NCBI GenBank assembly: GCA_037349105.1
Contig: JAYJMM010000116.1
Coordinates: 4,092,001 to 4,156,000 of the forward strand
Length of the DNA: 64,000 bases
Source: Limnomonas spitsbergensis
Lineage: Eukaryota; Chlorophyta; Chlorophyceae; Chlamydomonadales
Direction of reading: 5' to 3'
Shown one piece after another: positions 32,916-44,325 of this stretch (positions are counted from its first letter, which is position 1; each line of letters begins with the position of its first letter). The notes below the pieces were generated by a model that was given only the letters and a program-made list of their open reading frames with translations, searched no databases and was not told the DNA's origin. The position numbers were made by a program, and so were the translations under genes.

Positions 32916-33639
32916 TAAACAAGTACTAATAAACTCTTACAGAGCTTATAGTAGGAGCTTCTCGATTCACTGCTGTAACTTAGCGAACTCAGCTCGATAA
33001 CAAGTGATAGCTCTTGCTACTCACCTGGACTTCTTCGATAATGTTGACAGGATTCCTTTAAGCCTCGACTCCTGAGGTACTTCTAGACTTCCTGGGACGA
33101 TCGTGGACGAATGTGGCCGTTGATCTGTTGTGATGAGACGCTTGCTTGGCGACTTCTGATGACTGAAGATATCTCTGATAAATCAGATGGTTGACTTGGA
33201 ACCACAGGAGAGGCTTTGGGTTGGAGTTGTGATGGTGGTGGTGTGGTAATATCCAGCTGTAGGGCTGGAAATATGCCTTGGTAAGGGGCAGGAATAACTC
33301 TAATTGCTGCTGATAGTCGACTGTTGGCCTAGATGCTCTGCCAGCTTCGTATTATGAGACTTGTTGATGCTTATAGGGTCGTTGTTGGCCTAGATGCTCT
33401 GCCAGTTTCCCCTTAGTAAGACTTGGTGACGATTAACTTGTAGAAGCGATATTCAAGAACAATAGCTGAGAACGTTAAGAGTCTATTGAAGGCCGTGAAA
33501 TCGCAGTAAGAAAGAAAAAGTGAAGGACCCAGTTCGGGATCCTCTAAGACGGCAAACACACTTGTTCATGTTCACACATAACTTCCAACCGAAAAGCGAT
33601 TGGCGCAGTCAAACGCACGGTGCAGTCATACGTCGTGAC
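32916..33639 (-). repeat. Element 3 terminal repeat, 3' copy
   Basis: 724 bp matching 42275-43101. It contains two internal copies of a GTTGGCCTAGATGCTCTGCC block. Its inner edge reads GCGACAGCTGTCACG on the minus strand (33648-33634), the same 15 nt as the T/S junction of element 1. Confidence 0.9.
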
Positions 33640-33648
33640 AGCTGTCGC

Positions 33649-34721
33649 GGCACAGGGGTGCACCCTAAGGAATGGGTGCACCAAGCAAAAAGAATACAAG
33701 ACATTCCCCCCCCAGATCGAAAATCACTGGAGGTGGTTATTAGCAAAAACGACAGTGATTAAGAACTGCGTCTTGTTAACTATCTCACACATCTCAAGGG
33801 AATATAACCTTGAACCTTCGGACATAATGAGCACGCTTGTGGCTTTTGCGCGGCGTGCAACTCGCCACAGAACGTCTTAGGGACCTCTTCAGCTGAAGAG
33901 CCCAGTCGCCTAGCCATCGTTGTTCGCCCTTTAACAGACTACGTCAGCTCTCTTATGCCACACCTTAGTAATGGTAGACACTCTATACAAAACTTCTCAA
34001 CCCCTTCGAGGACTTTAAACCCCGTCAACAAAGGAAAGACGATGAGGATGTCTATAGGCTCGCGCCTAGACATATGAGATGCCACCTCACGGTAGACACC
34101 TCCTAACTAGCTGAGACAATGCGTAACATGCACTGCCTTCCCTCCCCAGATATTGAAAACTGCACATAATTTTTGTTTATTTGTTTGTAACCATATACGC
34201 CCTGGGGTATACAGTTGAGGAAATACAATGCTCCCCATCTTGAGACGCGTCATGTCGTACATCTTCAGCTTCATCTTCAGCTCCTCCTTCAGCTGTATCC
34301 TTCCACACCATCCACCACCACCAACTCTGACCTAATTCCCAGCTCCAGTGAGCTCTCAAAGCTCCATCCTAATTCCCAGCTCCAGTGAGCTCTCAAAGCT
34401 CCATCCTAATTCCCAGCTCCAGTGAGCTCTCAAAGCTCCATCCTAATTCCCAGCTCCAGTGAGCTCTCAAAGCTCCATCCTAATTCCCAGCTCCAGTGAG
34501 CTCTCAAAGCTCCATCCTAATTTTAACCCCTTCCCCCCCCAGGTCCAGAAGTATATTCCCCCCCCCCAGCCCAAGTGCAGATCCAGCGAAGATCCAGCGC
34601 AGATCCAGCAAAGACCCAGCTCCTTCCAGCTCCTCTTTCCGCCGTATCACCACCACCAATCACCGGAGTAGATGGAGAAAACGCAACTATATACCGGCGC
34701 TAGGGAGCAGCGCAGTATTGG
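33649..34721 (-). other. Element 3 3' untranslated region
   Basis: Between the pol remnant and the 3' terminal repeat. A G8 run (minus strand, about 33713-33706) about 70 nt from the terminal repeat is a polypurine-tract candidate. The region also holds the 37-bp tandem repeat at 34331-34515 and GATCCAGC-type short repeats near 34580-34620. Confidence 0.5.
34331..34515 (+). repeat. 37-bp tandem repeat, 5 copies
   Basis: Exact-looking 37-bp units start at 34331, 34368, 34405, 34442 and 34479, with a short partial sixth. Each contains CCTAATTCCCAGCTCCAGTG and AGCTCTCAAAGCTCCAT. Confidence 0.95.
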
Positions 34722-36437
34722 CTAACGGATGAACGTGTGCATCGGTGGGATCATCCGGGCCCCGATAGCCGCTGTTGCAAACACGAGGATCCACACCTTG
34801 TTGCTGCAACAGCCGTGAATGGATCGGTTAGCGCCCAGACCTGCTGTGAAGCTGACAGACTGCAAAATGACCAGACGCCTTTCTTTCCGTAGTTGGGACA
34901 GCCACTCAAACCTTGCTGGATGACACGTAAGGAAATCTTGGGAGACTAAGCAGCAGGCCACGTGGCGCGCGTACTTGACCGCGAGAGCGCAGGAGATGTC
35001 AGCGTATTCAGCAGGAGGGTTTGTGATGAGGACATGCAGTCCATGCTGTCGTAGTAGAAACTCGTAGGTGGAGGGTTGCAGTGGGTCAGCACAGTAGTCT
35101 GCAGGGACGTTGACACCGATGCCAGAGTTAATGAGAACGTGGAGGGATCGAGGGTAAGGGTAAAGCTGGCTGTTCTGCAGAAGCCCGGTGGCTTGCCCAT
35201 TATCCTTGAACAGCAAAATAATGCTGGGGGACAGGGATAGGTCAAGGCAGTCCAGAAGGGTGTTGCATTCGCTGTCTTCAATTGTGAGAGGTGAAGGAGG
35301 GTAGAATTGATACGCCCATCCTCCCGGCATCCTGTTGCCCAAGTACACTGCAGCTTCATCGCGTTCCTGCCACACTCCCGGCATCAGAGACTTCAGGGCA
35401 TCCACAGCAACATCGCGGACTCCCCAGTTGATGAGATCAGGAGGCACCCACGGATGAGCGACGTGACTTTCGAACCTTCTGTTAGGGATGCGGATTCTTA
35501 TGGATGCACGGGTAGGGCGCTGGTCATCAGGCTGCACCTCCTCGGTGATTTGCTCCCCGCCGACGACTGTGGCGGCTAGCTGCTCCCGCATTGCCATGCG
35601 GTCAGCTCTTCCGCCTCCAGCACCGCCATCAGCGGTCCGGACCACCTCACTGCTTCGGGCACCGCCCGAGGCAGTCCCGGCAAGCTCATCCGCGTTGCTT
35701 CCGGCACCGCCCGAGGCGGTCCCGACAAGACAATCCGCGTCCTTTTCCCCGCCTTCAACGGGTCCTTCCTCCTCCTCATCCTCAACAGGGTCACCGCCCT
35801 CAGCAGCTCCCATCATCCTTCCTGCCTTCTTCTGCTTGGCAGGCCGTAACTTGTAGCCCGTCACGACGGCAACTGGTTCCTCCATTTCCGCCGCAACATC
35901 ACGCCGTGCAGCACCAGTAGTGTCAGCTCCAGCAGACCTGCATTGCTCACAAATCCAATAACCAACAGGGACAGAAGTAAGCTGTGGCACCAACAGTATG
36001 TGTGAGTGCCTCGACCACAGCTACCGCACAGAATCATGGTCTTAGCATTATCTGGCAACAGGCATCTCTGGCAAGGGAAGTCTAGTGCCGGCTTTTGCCA
36101 TCTACTGGAAGGAGGTAACAGTCCTTCTATGGGCAAGTGACATGGTGCGCAGTTAATCGCGTTCTCAGCCACACTTACCCCATTGCGACCAACCAGGACA
36201 ATTACTCCGCTTTTGCGCACGTCAAACACCCGTAGCACGTAGGGTATCGCTGTTGAATGCAGCCAGTTCTCATCCCGTACATACACAAACAGCCCCTCGG
36301 TAAACTTAGCTATCGATGGAAGATAGCCGCCACTGCGGAGCCTTGCGTATCGCAGGGTGTCCCGCTGTTGAGCCACCAGAAGATTCTGGCCGACCATAAC
36401 TCCGTTCTTGGATAGCAGATCAGAGCAAAACAGTTAA
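34722..36437 (-). pseudogene. Broken pol C-terminus: integrase tail, PHD finger, adenine-methyltransferase-like domain
   Basis: Frame 36437-35861 gives QQRDTLRYARLRSGGYLP, FVYVRDE..., ENAINCAPCHLP (integrase tail, homologous to 3-180) and the first half of a PHD finger (CQRC ... CGSCGRGTHTYC). The second half (VPVGYWICEQC) is in another frame (35993-34722), so a frameshift breaks the finger. Downstream LHVLITNPPAEYADISCALA, then CCLVSQDFLTCHPARFEWLS and RRLVIL, resembles the NPPY catalytic motif and the following strand of N6-adenine methyltransferases. A stop at about 36437 cuts it off upstream. Element 1 stops shortly after its PHD finger and lacks this tail. Confidence 0.7.
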
Positions 36438-37654
36438 GTTCAGCAGCAGTTCATCAGAGTGCTGGCATGCTTGGTGTCTCGGTGCCCGAGTGCTATCCAT
36501 GGCACATACATGTCCCATGTTCTGCACAGTCACATAAGCGTTTCATGATCAGGAGACTCAGATGCATACTTGAGCATTCTGCGCGGTATGACAGTAGCTC
36601 ATGCAACAATTGGTATGCAAGCCTTGACAGACCTCATGGCCCTAGGTTCGGCAGCGAGGGCCTGAGCTGAATATAAAAGATCATGGTGGCTTTAGCAATC
36701 AGTGGCGCGAAGCCAGCGCCGATTGCTAGGATGATCTTCCTTCCCCCCCCCAGCTCAGAGCACAAAGCAACAAAGCTGAAGATGAGAAAGGAGCTAGCTA
36801 TGGCAGCACAGATCTTAACCAAACCAGTAAATGACAGCAAAGCATGAATCGTCCGGAAATAAAATTTCCTGACAATGCATGATAGAAACACCAGGGAGGC
36901 GGGTGGGCACGGAATGACCCTGATAAACCCCAGGTGGCGTGCTATGCTGTTGGTACCAACATTATCAAGAGAGACAGAATTTCTCAATCAGGCAGCTGAA
37001 CCCAAGAATGAAACAAGAATCTCACAGATTCAGTAGATGTTTAGCGCTGAACCATGCTGTACAGAATTAAATAACAGTCAGAGAATACTTTTGCATGACA
37101 AATGTTCATATTTAATTCTCAGCGAGGTCAACAAACTGCAAATGCTCAAACTGTGCGAGTTCCAGCTGGTGAACGGAAGTCACATGGAGATAACGCATAT
37201 TCTGCACAGCATACCATGAGTGCAACCCATGCAACTTGCTTCAACCAGGTGCTGCTCAGGGATGGTAAGCCACACAGGACACCTGCCGGCAGAGGGAACA
37301 AAGCATGTATTGTCAGGCAGCGAACTCATGCGATCAAACAGAAGCAGTGAGAAATATATAGCAGATTTGACGGCTGAATTTAAATGTTACAAGAAATCAG
37401 ACGCTGGTTTGGGGGCTGTGACGCTACCAGTTATCTGGCCTGTGCAAGCAAGGGAAGGCCAAACAAGGCAAGGCACAACCATGGCCTGGTTTTCAAAAAG
37501 GCCAGGCCACTTCTGAATGCTGATTACGGTGATCGACTTTTTTTTAATAGGTGACATGTACTGCTGTGAAGGTAGCAGATGCATGCGGCTCGGGTTTTCT
37601 TCATGAAGTAAAAATTGTAACACATTAACATGATTTCCCATTTAAAAAGCTGAT

Positions 37655-38060
37655 TCACAGATCTGCAGTTCAAAATCTGACTCAAGATCTGCAGGTCAGG
37701 ATCTGATCCAAAATTAGCAGGTCAGGTTTTGGAATTCATGACATGAACATGTTGATCTGGATTTTCAAGATCTGCATTTAAGTGACTGCAATTTTAAGAG
37801 TTGCAGTATATAACATGCAATTTTTAGATCTGCAGCATTAGCTCTGCATGTTTTAGGATCTGCATTTCTAGATCTGCAGACTGTACATCTGCTGTGAAGA
37901 GCTTCAATTTTAATAGTTACAGTTTGACTTCTTCAAGATCTGTAACCCTAGATCTACAGGTTGTACATCTGCAGGTGATGAGCTGCAAGCAGTCGATCTG
38001 CGTGTTTTAGGATCTACAGTTTCAGGATCTGCTGATTGCATAAATGCAGCAAAAGTGATA
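37655..38060. repeat. Degenerate AGATCTGCA-rich array
   Basis: About 400 bp in which GATCTGCA or a one-base variant recurs roughly every 20-40 bp (for example AGATCTGCAGTT, CAAGATCTGCAGGT, TTAGATCTGCAGCA, CTAGATCTGCAGAC). Spacing is irregular, so this is not a simple tandem repeat. Confidence 0.7.
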
Positions 38061-38594
38061 TCAAGCTGAAACTGAAATCCCACTACTTGCGCTGTAAGAA
38101 ATGCTGCAACATCTGGAATTGTGCACAATGGCAGTACAAGGCATGCAATCACGATATTTAAATCAAGGGATGCCGGACAAAGGCTTGGTACTGAGCCTCT
38201 CGGGTGAAATGGGAGAGGTATAGATAAAACCTAGGACACACCCATCAGGATTTTAGTGAGCTGAAGGGTGCAAATAGAAAATCAACCAAGACAGGCAGAC
38301 TATCGTCTACGGGTTGAGTCAGTTAGGCCAACTGTTCGGGTACATAGCCCCATCAGGTAAAGGGGTGATAGGGACATGCACGCAGCCAAGGCAAGAGAAG
38401 ACAAGCAGAAATGTTGTTCTCTAGGCTATGTTACCAGGCAGATGACGACTAGTAGATGTCCCTCCAGCGGCGCCCTTACGAGCGGCGCCAGCACAAACAC
38501 CCTTTTTGAAGTCATGGTCTTCATGCACATCAGTGATGACGCTAGCGGCAGCTCCAGCGGCAGCGCTGATGGTGGCGCTGGCTGCTTTTAGAAG

Positions 38595-39096
38595 CTATTG
38601 CCACGGTAGGCAGCTGAAGCATTCGCGGCTCCGGCAGCGGCAGCTTTGGCCCTTCCACACATGGCTGTCCAGGTCATGGTTGAAGTCCTCGTGGCCGGCT
38701 GCCCAGCGATTGGCTTTCCGTTGCTTCTTCAGCCGCTTGCGCTCCTTGCACTCATCATCGTTCAGTGGTGGCTTGGGCTCCCTCATTTGAGGAGGGGCTT
38801 TATCACCACCAGACGTCGGGGCCCAATGCGTGCCGTTAGGCTGGTGCACAGGCCTGTTCATCTGGCTCCTTCGGCTCCGCATCGCTGAGCGGTGGCTTGG
38901 GCTCCCTCACTAGAGGAGGTGCCTCGTCACCACCGGACATCGGGGCCCGATGCATGCCCTGAGGCTTTTGCACAGGCCCGTCTGTCTGGCTCCTTCGACC
39001 GGCCAGGTTTTCACCACTGCCATCGTTGGAGCCAGAGGCGCCGACAGTTGCCTTACGCCTAATTAAAGACGCGGCTTGACGGCGCCTATCTTGCAT
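38595..39096 (-). pseudogene. Duplicated Arg/Pro-rich coding block (frame-broken)
   Basis: Two 125-bp direct copies (about 38759-38873 and 38884-38998) encode the same module in different frames: RRSQ..(R/G)PV..P, then AP.SGGD.APP, then REPKPPL(N/S)D. One copy is followed by a basic KERKRLKKQRKANRW stretch. I do not recognise a family; it may be a captured or nested fragment. Confidence 0.4.
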
Positions 39097-39887
39097 CCTG
39101 CCCGCAGCTGCTTGTCTTCTCCTGATTGGATGATTGGCGGCGGCTCTCTTGCTGCCGCATGACGGCTGTGATGGTGGCTCAGAGTGATGAAGTCCTTGAG
39201 GCCATCCCTGGCATTTCTGCCAGCTTCAGCGGTTACCGCCTGTCATATGCAGCAACTCAACATTAGTTAAGCCACTATTCGACCGATCCCAGGACAGCCC
39301 ATCTTCCCCCCCCCCAACCTGAGTCTAAGCCAGGGGGCGAAGGTTGAGAAGGGGCTGTCTAAAAATCATCCAATGAAGGCGCCGTACAGGCGAATGCCTG
39401 CTGGCAGTTACGTGCTGCATGTGTATACTGCCAGTGTGTAATGCAGGAATATACAACAGATATGCACTGCAGAAATGTACTGGCTAGCTTAATCAGCAGA
39501 TGTGTGTTGCATGAACAACATGCACCATTATTTAACACCATGCACGAGGTACAGCTGTTGTACTGCATGTGTAACATACTAACATGTGTACGGCATAAAT
39601 ATCAATAGTGGCCACGTACAACATGTAAGTCCTGGCAGGCATGTACCGCAGGGTACTGCATGATTTGTACTGGCAGATGTGTACAACACAGCAATCAGTT
39701 GATGCACGATCGGATAGATGCATTCATCAAGCTCAGGTCGGAATCACGAAATTAAATTGCAATGAACCATTTTGTCCATTCGGGATTGGACCGAGTCCAA
39801 GGCGAAGCGTCCCTCAAGACAGCCAGGACCGAACCCACATACCTTGAGGTGATCATCAAGGCTTCCATCAAAACAAGTAAAGAACTT

Positions 39888-42199
39888 TTACCGGAGGTTC
39901 ATGTTACTCTGGTCTGTCTTGGTCAGGCTGGCCTGCCCGTCAAGCTGGCCGCGGACACCTTGGGTCGGGGCACACAATGGGGAAAGCTGCTCGCAGCTGT
40001 CAGTCAGCATGGGCAGGGCAGAGCATGGGATGGTCTGGCCTCGGTCACTAGCGGCCTGACCAGTGTCAGCCCACATCTGCCGAATCTCCCACTCCCCAAT
40101 CACATGAGTCTGCACAAAATGGTGTGCATCAGACACAGCCTGATCCTCCAACTCAATTGGCTCGGGTGGGTCCTCGTTGAGGGGGCCCATCTCTAAAACA
40201 ATCTCATTTTGCTCTGGACCATGACTCTCAAAGAGCGGGTCTCGTCTCCGGAACCTTGGCTCAGCTGCCAAAGATCTTGTGGGGGTCCCCCCTACAGTTG
40301 TGATTGACACCTCACTTTGTGTGCGTGAGCCACGCTGCCTTGTGGCTAAATCTGGGGTGACCTCCTGGTGCCCTCGTGATTCTCGGAACAGCTCAGTGCT
40401 TACCTGGATTCTGTCAGTGGAGGTTCCAAAATCGGCTTCTGAGATTTGCACACTACCAACCGAGTCGTGCTGATAGGAACCTCGGTTATGAGTCTGACTT
40501 ACATCGGTGGTGTTGCCCATGACCACTTCAAACATTCCCTTCACCTTCTTTGTCAGAAATGACCAGACGTTAGGGGACTCGCCGTCGGGGATGGAGGCCG
40601 GGTAACATGCCTTACCAGCTCCGGATCCACTCTCTGGACCCTCGAACCTTCGGTCGAAGGAGTATTCCCGCCTGGGCACCGCCTCCGGGGAGCACACATG
40701 CTCTAGGGGCAGTGGCAACATTGACTGCCGGGATCCCATGGGAGTTTTAGGAATCGTCCCCAGACCCTGGCCCAAGGTCGACAACAATGACTCTTTACCT
40801 GGCGGGGTGCTCATGAACTGACTGGCCGCATGGCTTATTTTAGACACCGGACTGGATGGCCTGATCGACACACATGCGTAAGAGACTGGAAGTATAGTGT
40901 GGTCCTCTACATGCCCGTCCTCAGTCTCCTCATGCAACATGGATGCGAAGGGCATGCTTGCAATACTCTGCATGACTTGTTCACCTTCATGTAGCCTTGC
41001 ATGGGCTTGCATGGGACGCTCACTCGCTGTCTCCTCAAGCGACATGGAAGCAGAGGACAAGTGCACATGGCACTGCATAGGCTGCGCACCTTCTGGCAGA
41101 CTTGCATGGCTCTGCATGGGCTGCTCACCTTCATTGCTCACTGCGGTATGGAATGACTGCGACACAGCATGCCATGTGGAGCGATTACCTTGTGTATGGG
41201 GCTCTTCGTCAGTGACTTCTTCACCCGTGCTCCCCCCAGACCCATCACCTTCCGGTTCTTCCGACACAGACACCAAACCTTGCATCCGAGACACTGCATC
41301 CTCGTACCGTCCAGACTGTGGATAGACAGGTGCGTTTTGTGCACGGGTCCAGCCGACCAGGACGGGACTTGCGGCGGTGGAGGAGGCGGCAGATACTGTG
41401 CTCCTTGTTCCATGCCGTGTACTTCTTTCCTTCCAGATGCACCCTGGACAGATGCAAAATTGGGAGGAGGAGCAGGGGCAACAGCAGCAACAGGCAATGG
41501 TGCAATGGGCTCGTGCACCGCAAAAGGCGCGGTAGACTGCGTTGGAGCAGTGACCTCAGGAGCGCGCATGGATGCTGTTACTGATCCAACAGAGCCAGCC
41601 TGTGAACTTCTATCACTAGCAGTGTCGAAAACTGGTTCAGCTAGCCGCGTAACAGCTGTCATCTTTGACGGAGTTCCAGTATTTGCGCACCTCATATTCT
41701 CCCTTCTCAGGTACTCATACACGGGGTTGGGTACTGACACAATCAGTTTCTCTGCAGTATCATCAACTGTGACAGCCCTCGACACTTTTTGAGGTGACGA
41801 TGCCATAGCAGCTCTGATAGTTGCATTCCTTTCGTCTAGCAGGAGATTTTTCTTCTCATCCAACTCTGCGTACTCCTCCTTACTGCAGTCAAATGCTAGG
41901 TTTTCCAACTCGGCCTCTGCCCTGTTCACTGCTTCTTGCTTGATTCTAACAGTGTCCATGCATGCCTGATCGGTTCCAGCCTTTTCATACAGCTTTTGCC
42001 AGTTAGTCTTAACTTTCTCAGGTAAAACTTCATGATCAAAATATGCACCTGAAGCAGAAGAGGTACCAGCTTTGGCAATGTCAAGTGCAGCTGCTGCTGC
42101 AATCGCTTTAGCCTGTCTGGTTCCCAGAAAAACAGCATCCTTCGGAATTTCCTTAACGATCTGGGGCCCTGATTCGTCCATTTGGCCGCCCCTTTTCAC
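39888..42199 (-). pseudogene. Element 3 gag-like polyprotein with a frame break
   Basis: Frame A starts at ATG 42199 (MKRGGQMDESGPQIVKEIPK) and carries an acidic helical region (about residues 85-135, EAELENLAFDCSKEEYAELD) and a Pro-rich segment. At about 41300 the meaningful frame switches to frame B, which runs Ser/Thr/Glu-rich to 39888. Frame B contains three diverged repeats of a GEQPMQSHASLPEG-type motif. The switch could be a decayed frameshift or programmed; the degenerate state of the element favours decay. No zinc knuckle was found. The gag role is inferred from the position just inside the 5' terminal repeat. Confidence 0.55.
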
Positions 42200-42261
42200 C
42201 TTTTTATCGGTTTTGGAACGACCGATTTCCGCTACAGTCGACTAGAGGTAACACTCATCGG

Positions 42262-42275
42262 ACTTTTTCTTTCTT
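42262..42275 (-). promoter_or_regulatory. Primer-binding-site candidate of element 3 (self-complementary)
   Basis: Directly inside the 5' terminal repeat the minus strand reads AAGAAAGAAAAAGT. Its exact complement lies within the 3' terminal repeat (33508-33521); the 5' repeat has it with one mismatch (42970-42983). Composition is simple, so this is weaker evidence than the 23-nt match in element 2. Confidence 0.4.
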
Positions 42276-43101
42276 AAACAAGTACTAATAAACTCTTACA
42301 GAGCTTATAGTAGGAGCTTCTCGATTCACTGCTGTAACTCAGCGAACTCAGCTCGATAACAGGTGATAGCTCTGGTTACTCACCTGGACCTTCGAAACTG
42401 CTGACAGGATTCCTTTAAGCCTCGACTCCTGAGGTACTTCTAGACTTCCTGGGATGATCTTGGACGAATGTGGCCGTTGATCTGTTGTGATGAGACGCTT
42501 GCTTGGCGACTTCTGATGACAGAAGATATCTCTGATAAATCAGATGGTCGACTTGGAGCCACAGGAAAGGCTTTGGGTTGGAGTTGTGATGGTGGTGGTG
42601 TGGTAATATCCAGCTGTAGGGCTGGAGATATGCCTTGTTAAGGGGCAGGAATAACTCTAATTGCTGCTGATAGTCGACTGTTGGCCTAGATGCTCTGCCA
42701 GCTTCGTATTATGAGACTTGTTGATGCTTATAGGGTCGCTGTTGGCCTAGATGCTCTGCCAGGTTCCCCTTAGTAAGACCTGATTCCCATGCAAAATCTT
42801 GTAAAATCTGCTGCATGGGAATCTGACTAAGATTTTGCTTGGTACCAAGCAGACCATGCAAAATCTTGTAAAATCTGCTGCATGTTGGTGACGATCAACT
42901 TGCAGAAGTGATATTCAAGAACAATAGCTGAGAACGTTAAGAGTCTATTAAAGGCAGTGAAATCGCAGTAAGAAAGAAAGAGTAAAGGACCCAGTTCGGG
43001 ATCCTTTAAGACGGCAAACACACTTGTTCATGTTCACACATAACTTCCAACCGAAAAGCGGTTGGCGCGGTCAAACGCACGGTGCAGTCATACGTCGTGA
43101 C
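42275..43101 (-). repeat. Element 3 terminal repeat, 5' copy
   Basis: 827 bp, homologous to 32916-33639 apart from substitutions and a 105-bp insertion at 42780-42884. On the minus strand it begins GTCACGACG. Confidence 0.9.
42780..42884. mobile_element. 105-bp palindromic insertion in the element 3 terminal repeat
   Basis: Absent from the other repeat copy. It consists of a 31-bp sequence (42787-42817 and again 42854-42884, starting CCATGCAAAATC and ending CTGCATG) around the palindrome GCTTGGTACCAAGC (42837-42850). The first arm is itself bounded by CCCATGCA...TGCATGGG. No target duplication is obvious. Confidence 0.65.
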
Positions 43102-44325
43102 GAAATGCCGGTATCTCCGGATATTGGTCATGTCTTCTTAATAGCAGCCAAGATGGAGGGTGTCAATGTCAGATAGACATGAGTTTAAAATACACTAATA
43201 CGCGGTAGTCTGAAACCAACTAGATTACACGAATTCAATTCTCTGGGCATCTCTCTCGGACCTGTAGCGGCAGCAGTACAGTAAAACCAGGGTCCAGGGG
43301 GTGAAACGGGTAAGGGCCCCCCCCCAGCAAAACAATTTCATATTCAGGAGCATCAGAAACTGGATTGCATATTCGCGTGCAACAAAGGGATCCTCATTGA
43401 AATGCGTTGTTTTCGGTGTTTGGGGCCATACCTTATTCATTCAATTACTGACACAACATACTAGTGCTAATTATTTACTGCCGAGGCCAGTTATTCCGCA
43501 AAAAATAATATGCCTGCTGGACTTCTTGCTGCGCTCCTTCTCCTCTAGCCAGGCCCTGATTGAGGCTGGTGGACTTGGTAAAACACTACCCCACACATTT
43601 GTTTACACCGTCACTTATGGGTAGCATAGTCAGCCGCAGACCTGTGCTCCGAGGCAGCGTCCCTCGCCTGTGACATCGAGCTAGGCCTGTTTGAAGGCTG
43701 CATCCAATAGCGCCAGCACCTCTGTGACTGGTGGCAGTTGTATGCCACTCAATGCCTGACACCGCGTTGTAAGTTCTAGTGCCAATACTGTTTCACGTGT
43801 GGAGCACCGGTATTCCATTCCACTAATAATTGTTGGGCTCATGGAGACCGGGGGAGACAGTTTATCGGCATTTCAATTTATATTATTTATTTATGGTAAT
43901 TGTTTGGCACTGTCCTCCACAATGTTCATAGGCACTGACAATGCCAAAGCTGCACCACTGGCATCGCAGTCCTTCAGCTTAAACGGCTTGTAATATCCGC
44001 TCGGAACATGTACATGTCCAGGCACTGAAAAATGCTGGCCCTCTTGGTATCCTTTGCAAGATAAACGTTTACAACTGTTTACGTTGCCTTGTGAATAAAA
44101 GCATGGACCAGGCACTCGATCATGGCTTCCTGATTCTGTCAAAACCCTTTCCAGAAACCGGTAGAGTTTAGTCACCTCCCCCCAACACAGTGGCTGTTGC
44201 AATGAAAACCCAGGTTGGTTCCACCATCATATCTACAACTTTAAGTCTTCATACCATGGATATCCTTGCTCCGATGTTACAGCGACACTCTAAAATAGGC
44301 ACATTTCGTCATGAAAATACCCATC
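43102..44325. other. Intergenic stretch, no supported gene
   Basis: Between element 3 and the RPL12 3' end. Only short ORFs without homology were seen. Confidence 0.5.
44277..44281 (-). terminator. TGTAA poly(A) signal candidate (RPL12)
   Basis: TGTAA on the minus strand 45 nt after the RPL12 stop. Confidence 0.45.

Larger units (their letters stand above)
36438..39887. other. Non-coding interior of element 3 (pol replaced)
   Basis: Nothing resembling RT, RNase H, protease or integrase core was found. It holds an AGATCTGCAG-rich degenerate array (37655-38060), a duplicated ORF block (38595-39096) and a TGTAC/ATGTAC-rich stretch (39400-39730). Confidence 0.5.
32916..43101 (-). mobile_element. 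Element 3: degenerate Ty3-like retroelement (about 10.2 kb)
   Basis: Direct repeats at 32916-33639 and 42275-43101 flank minus-strand coding remnants in the order gag-like (42199-39888), then a pol C-terminus with PHD and methyltransferase-like segments (36437-34722). The integrase core, RT and protease are missing, so 36.4-39.9 kb is replaced or rearranged. The terminal repeats differ by scattered substitutions and a 105-bp insertion, so this copy is older than elements 1 and 2. No target-site duplication is visible. Confidence 0.8.

Noticed and set aside
32916..43101. Full S-body-T-S-T structure for element 3
   Set aside because: No second T copy was found beyond 32916, so only the shared junction motif is claimed for this element.
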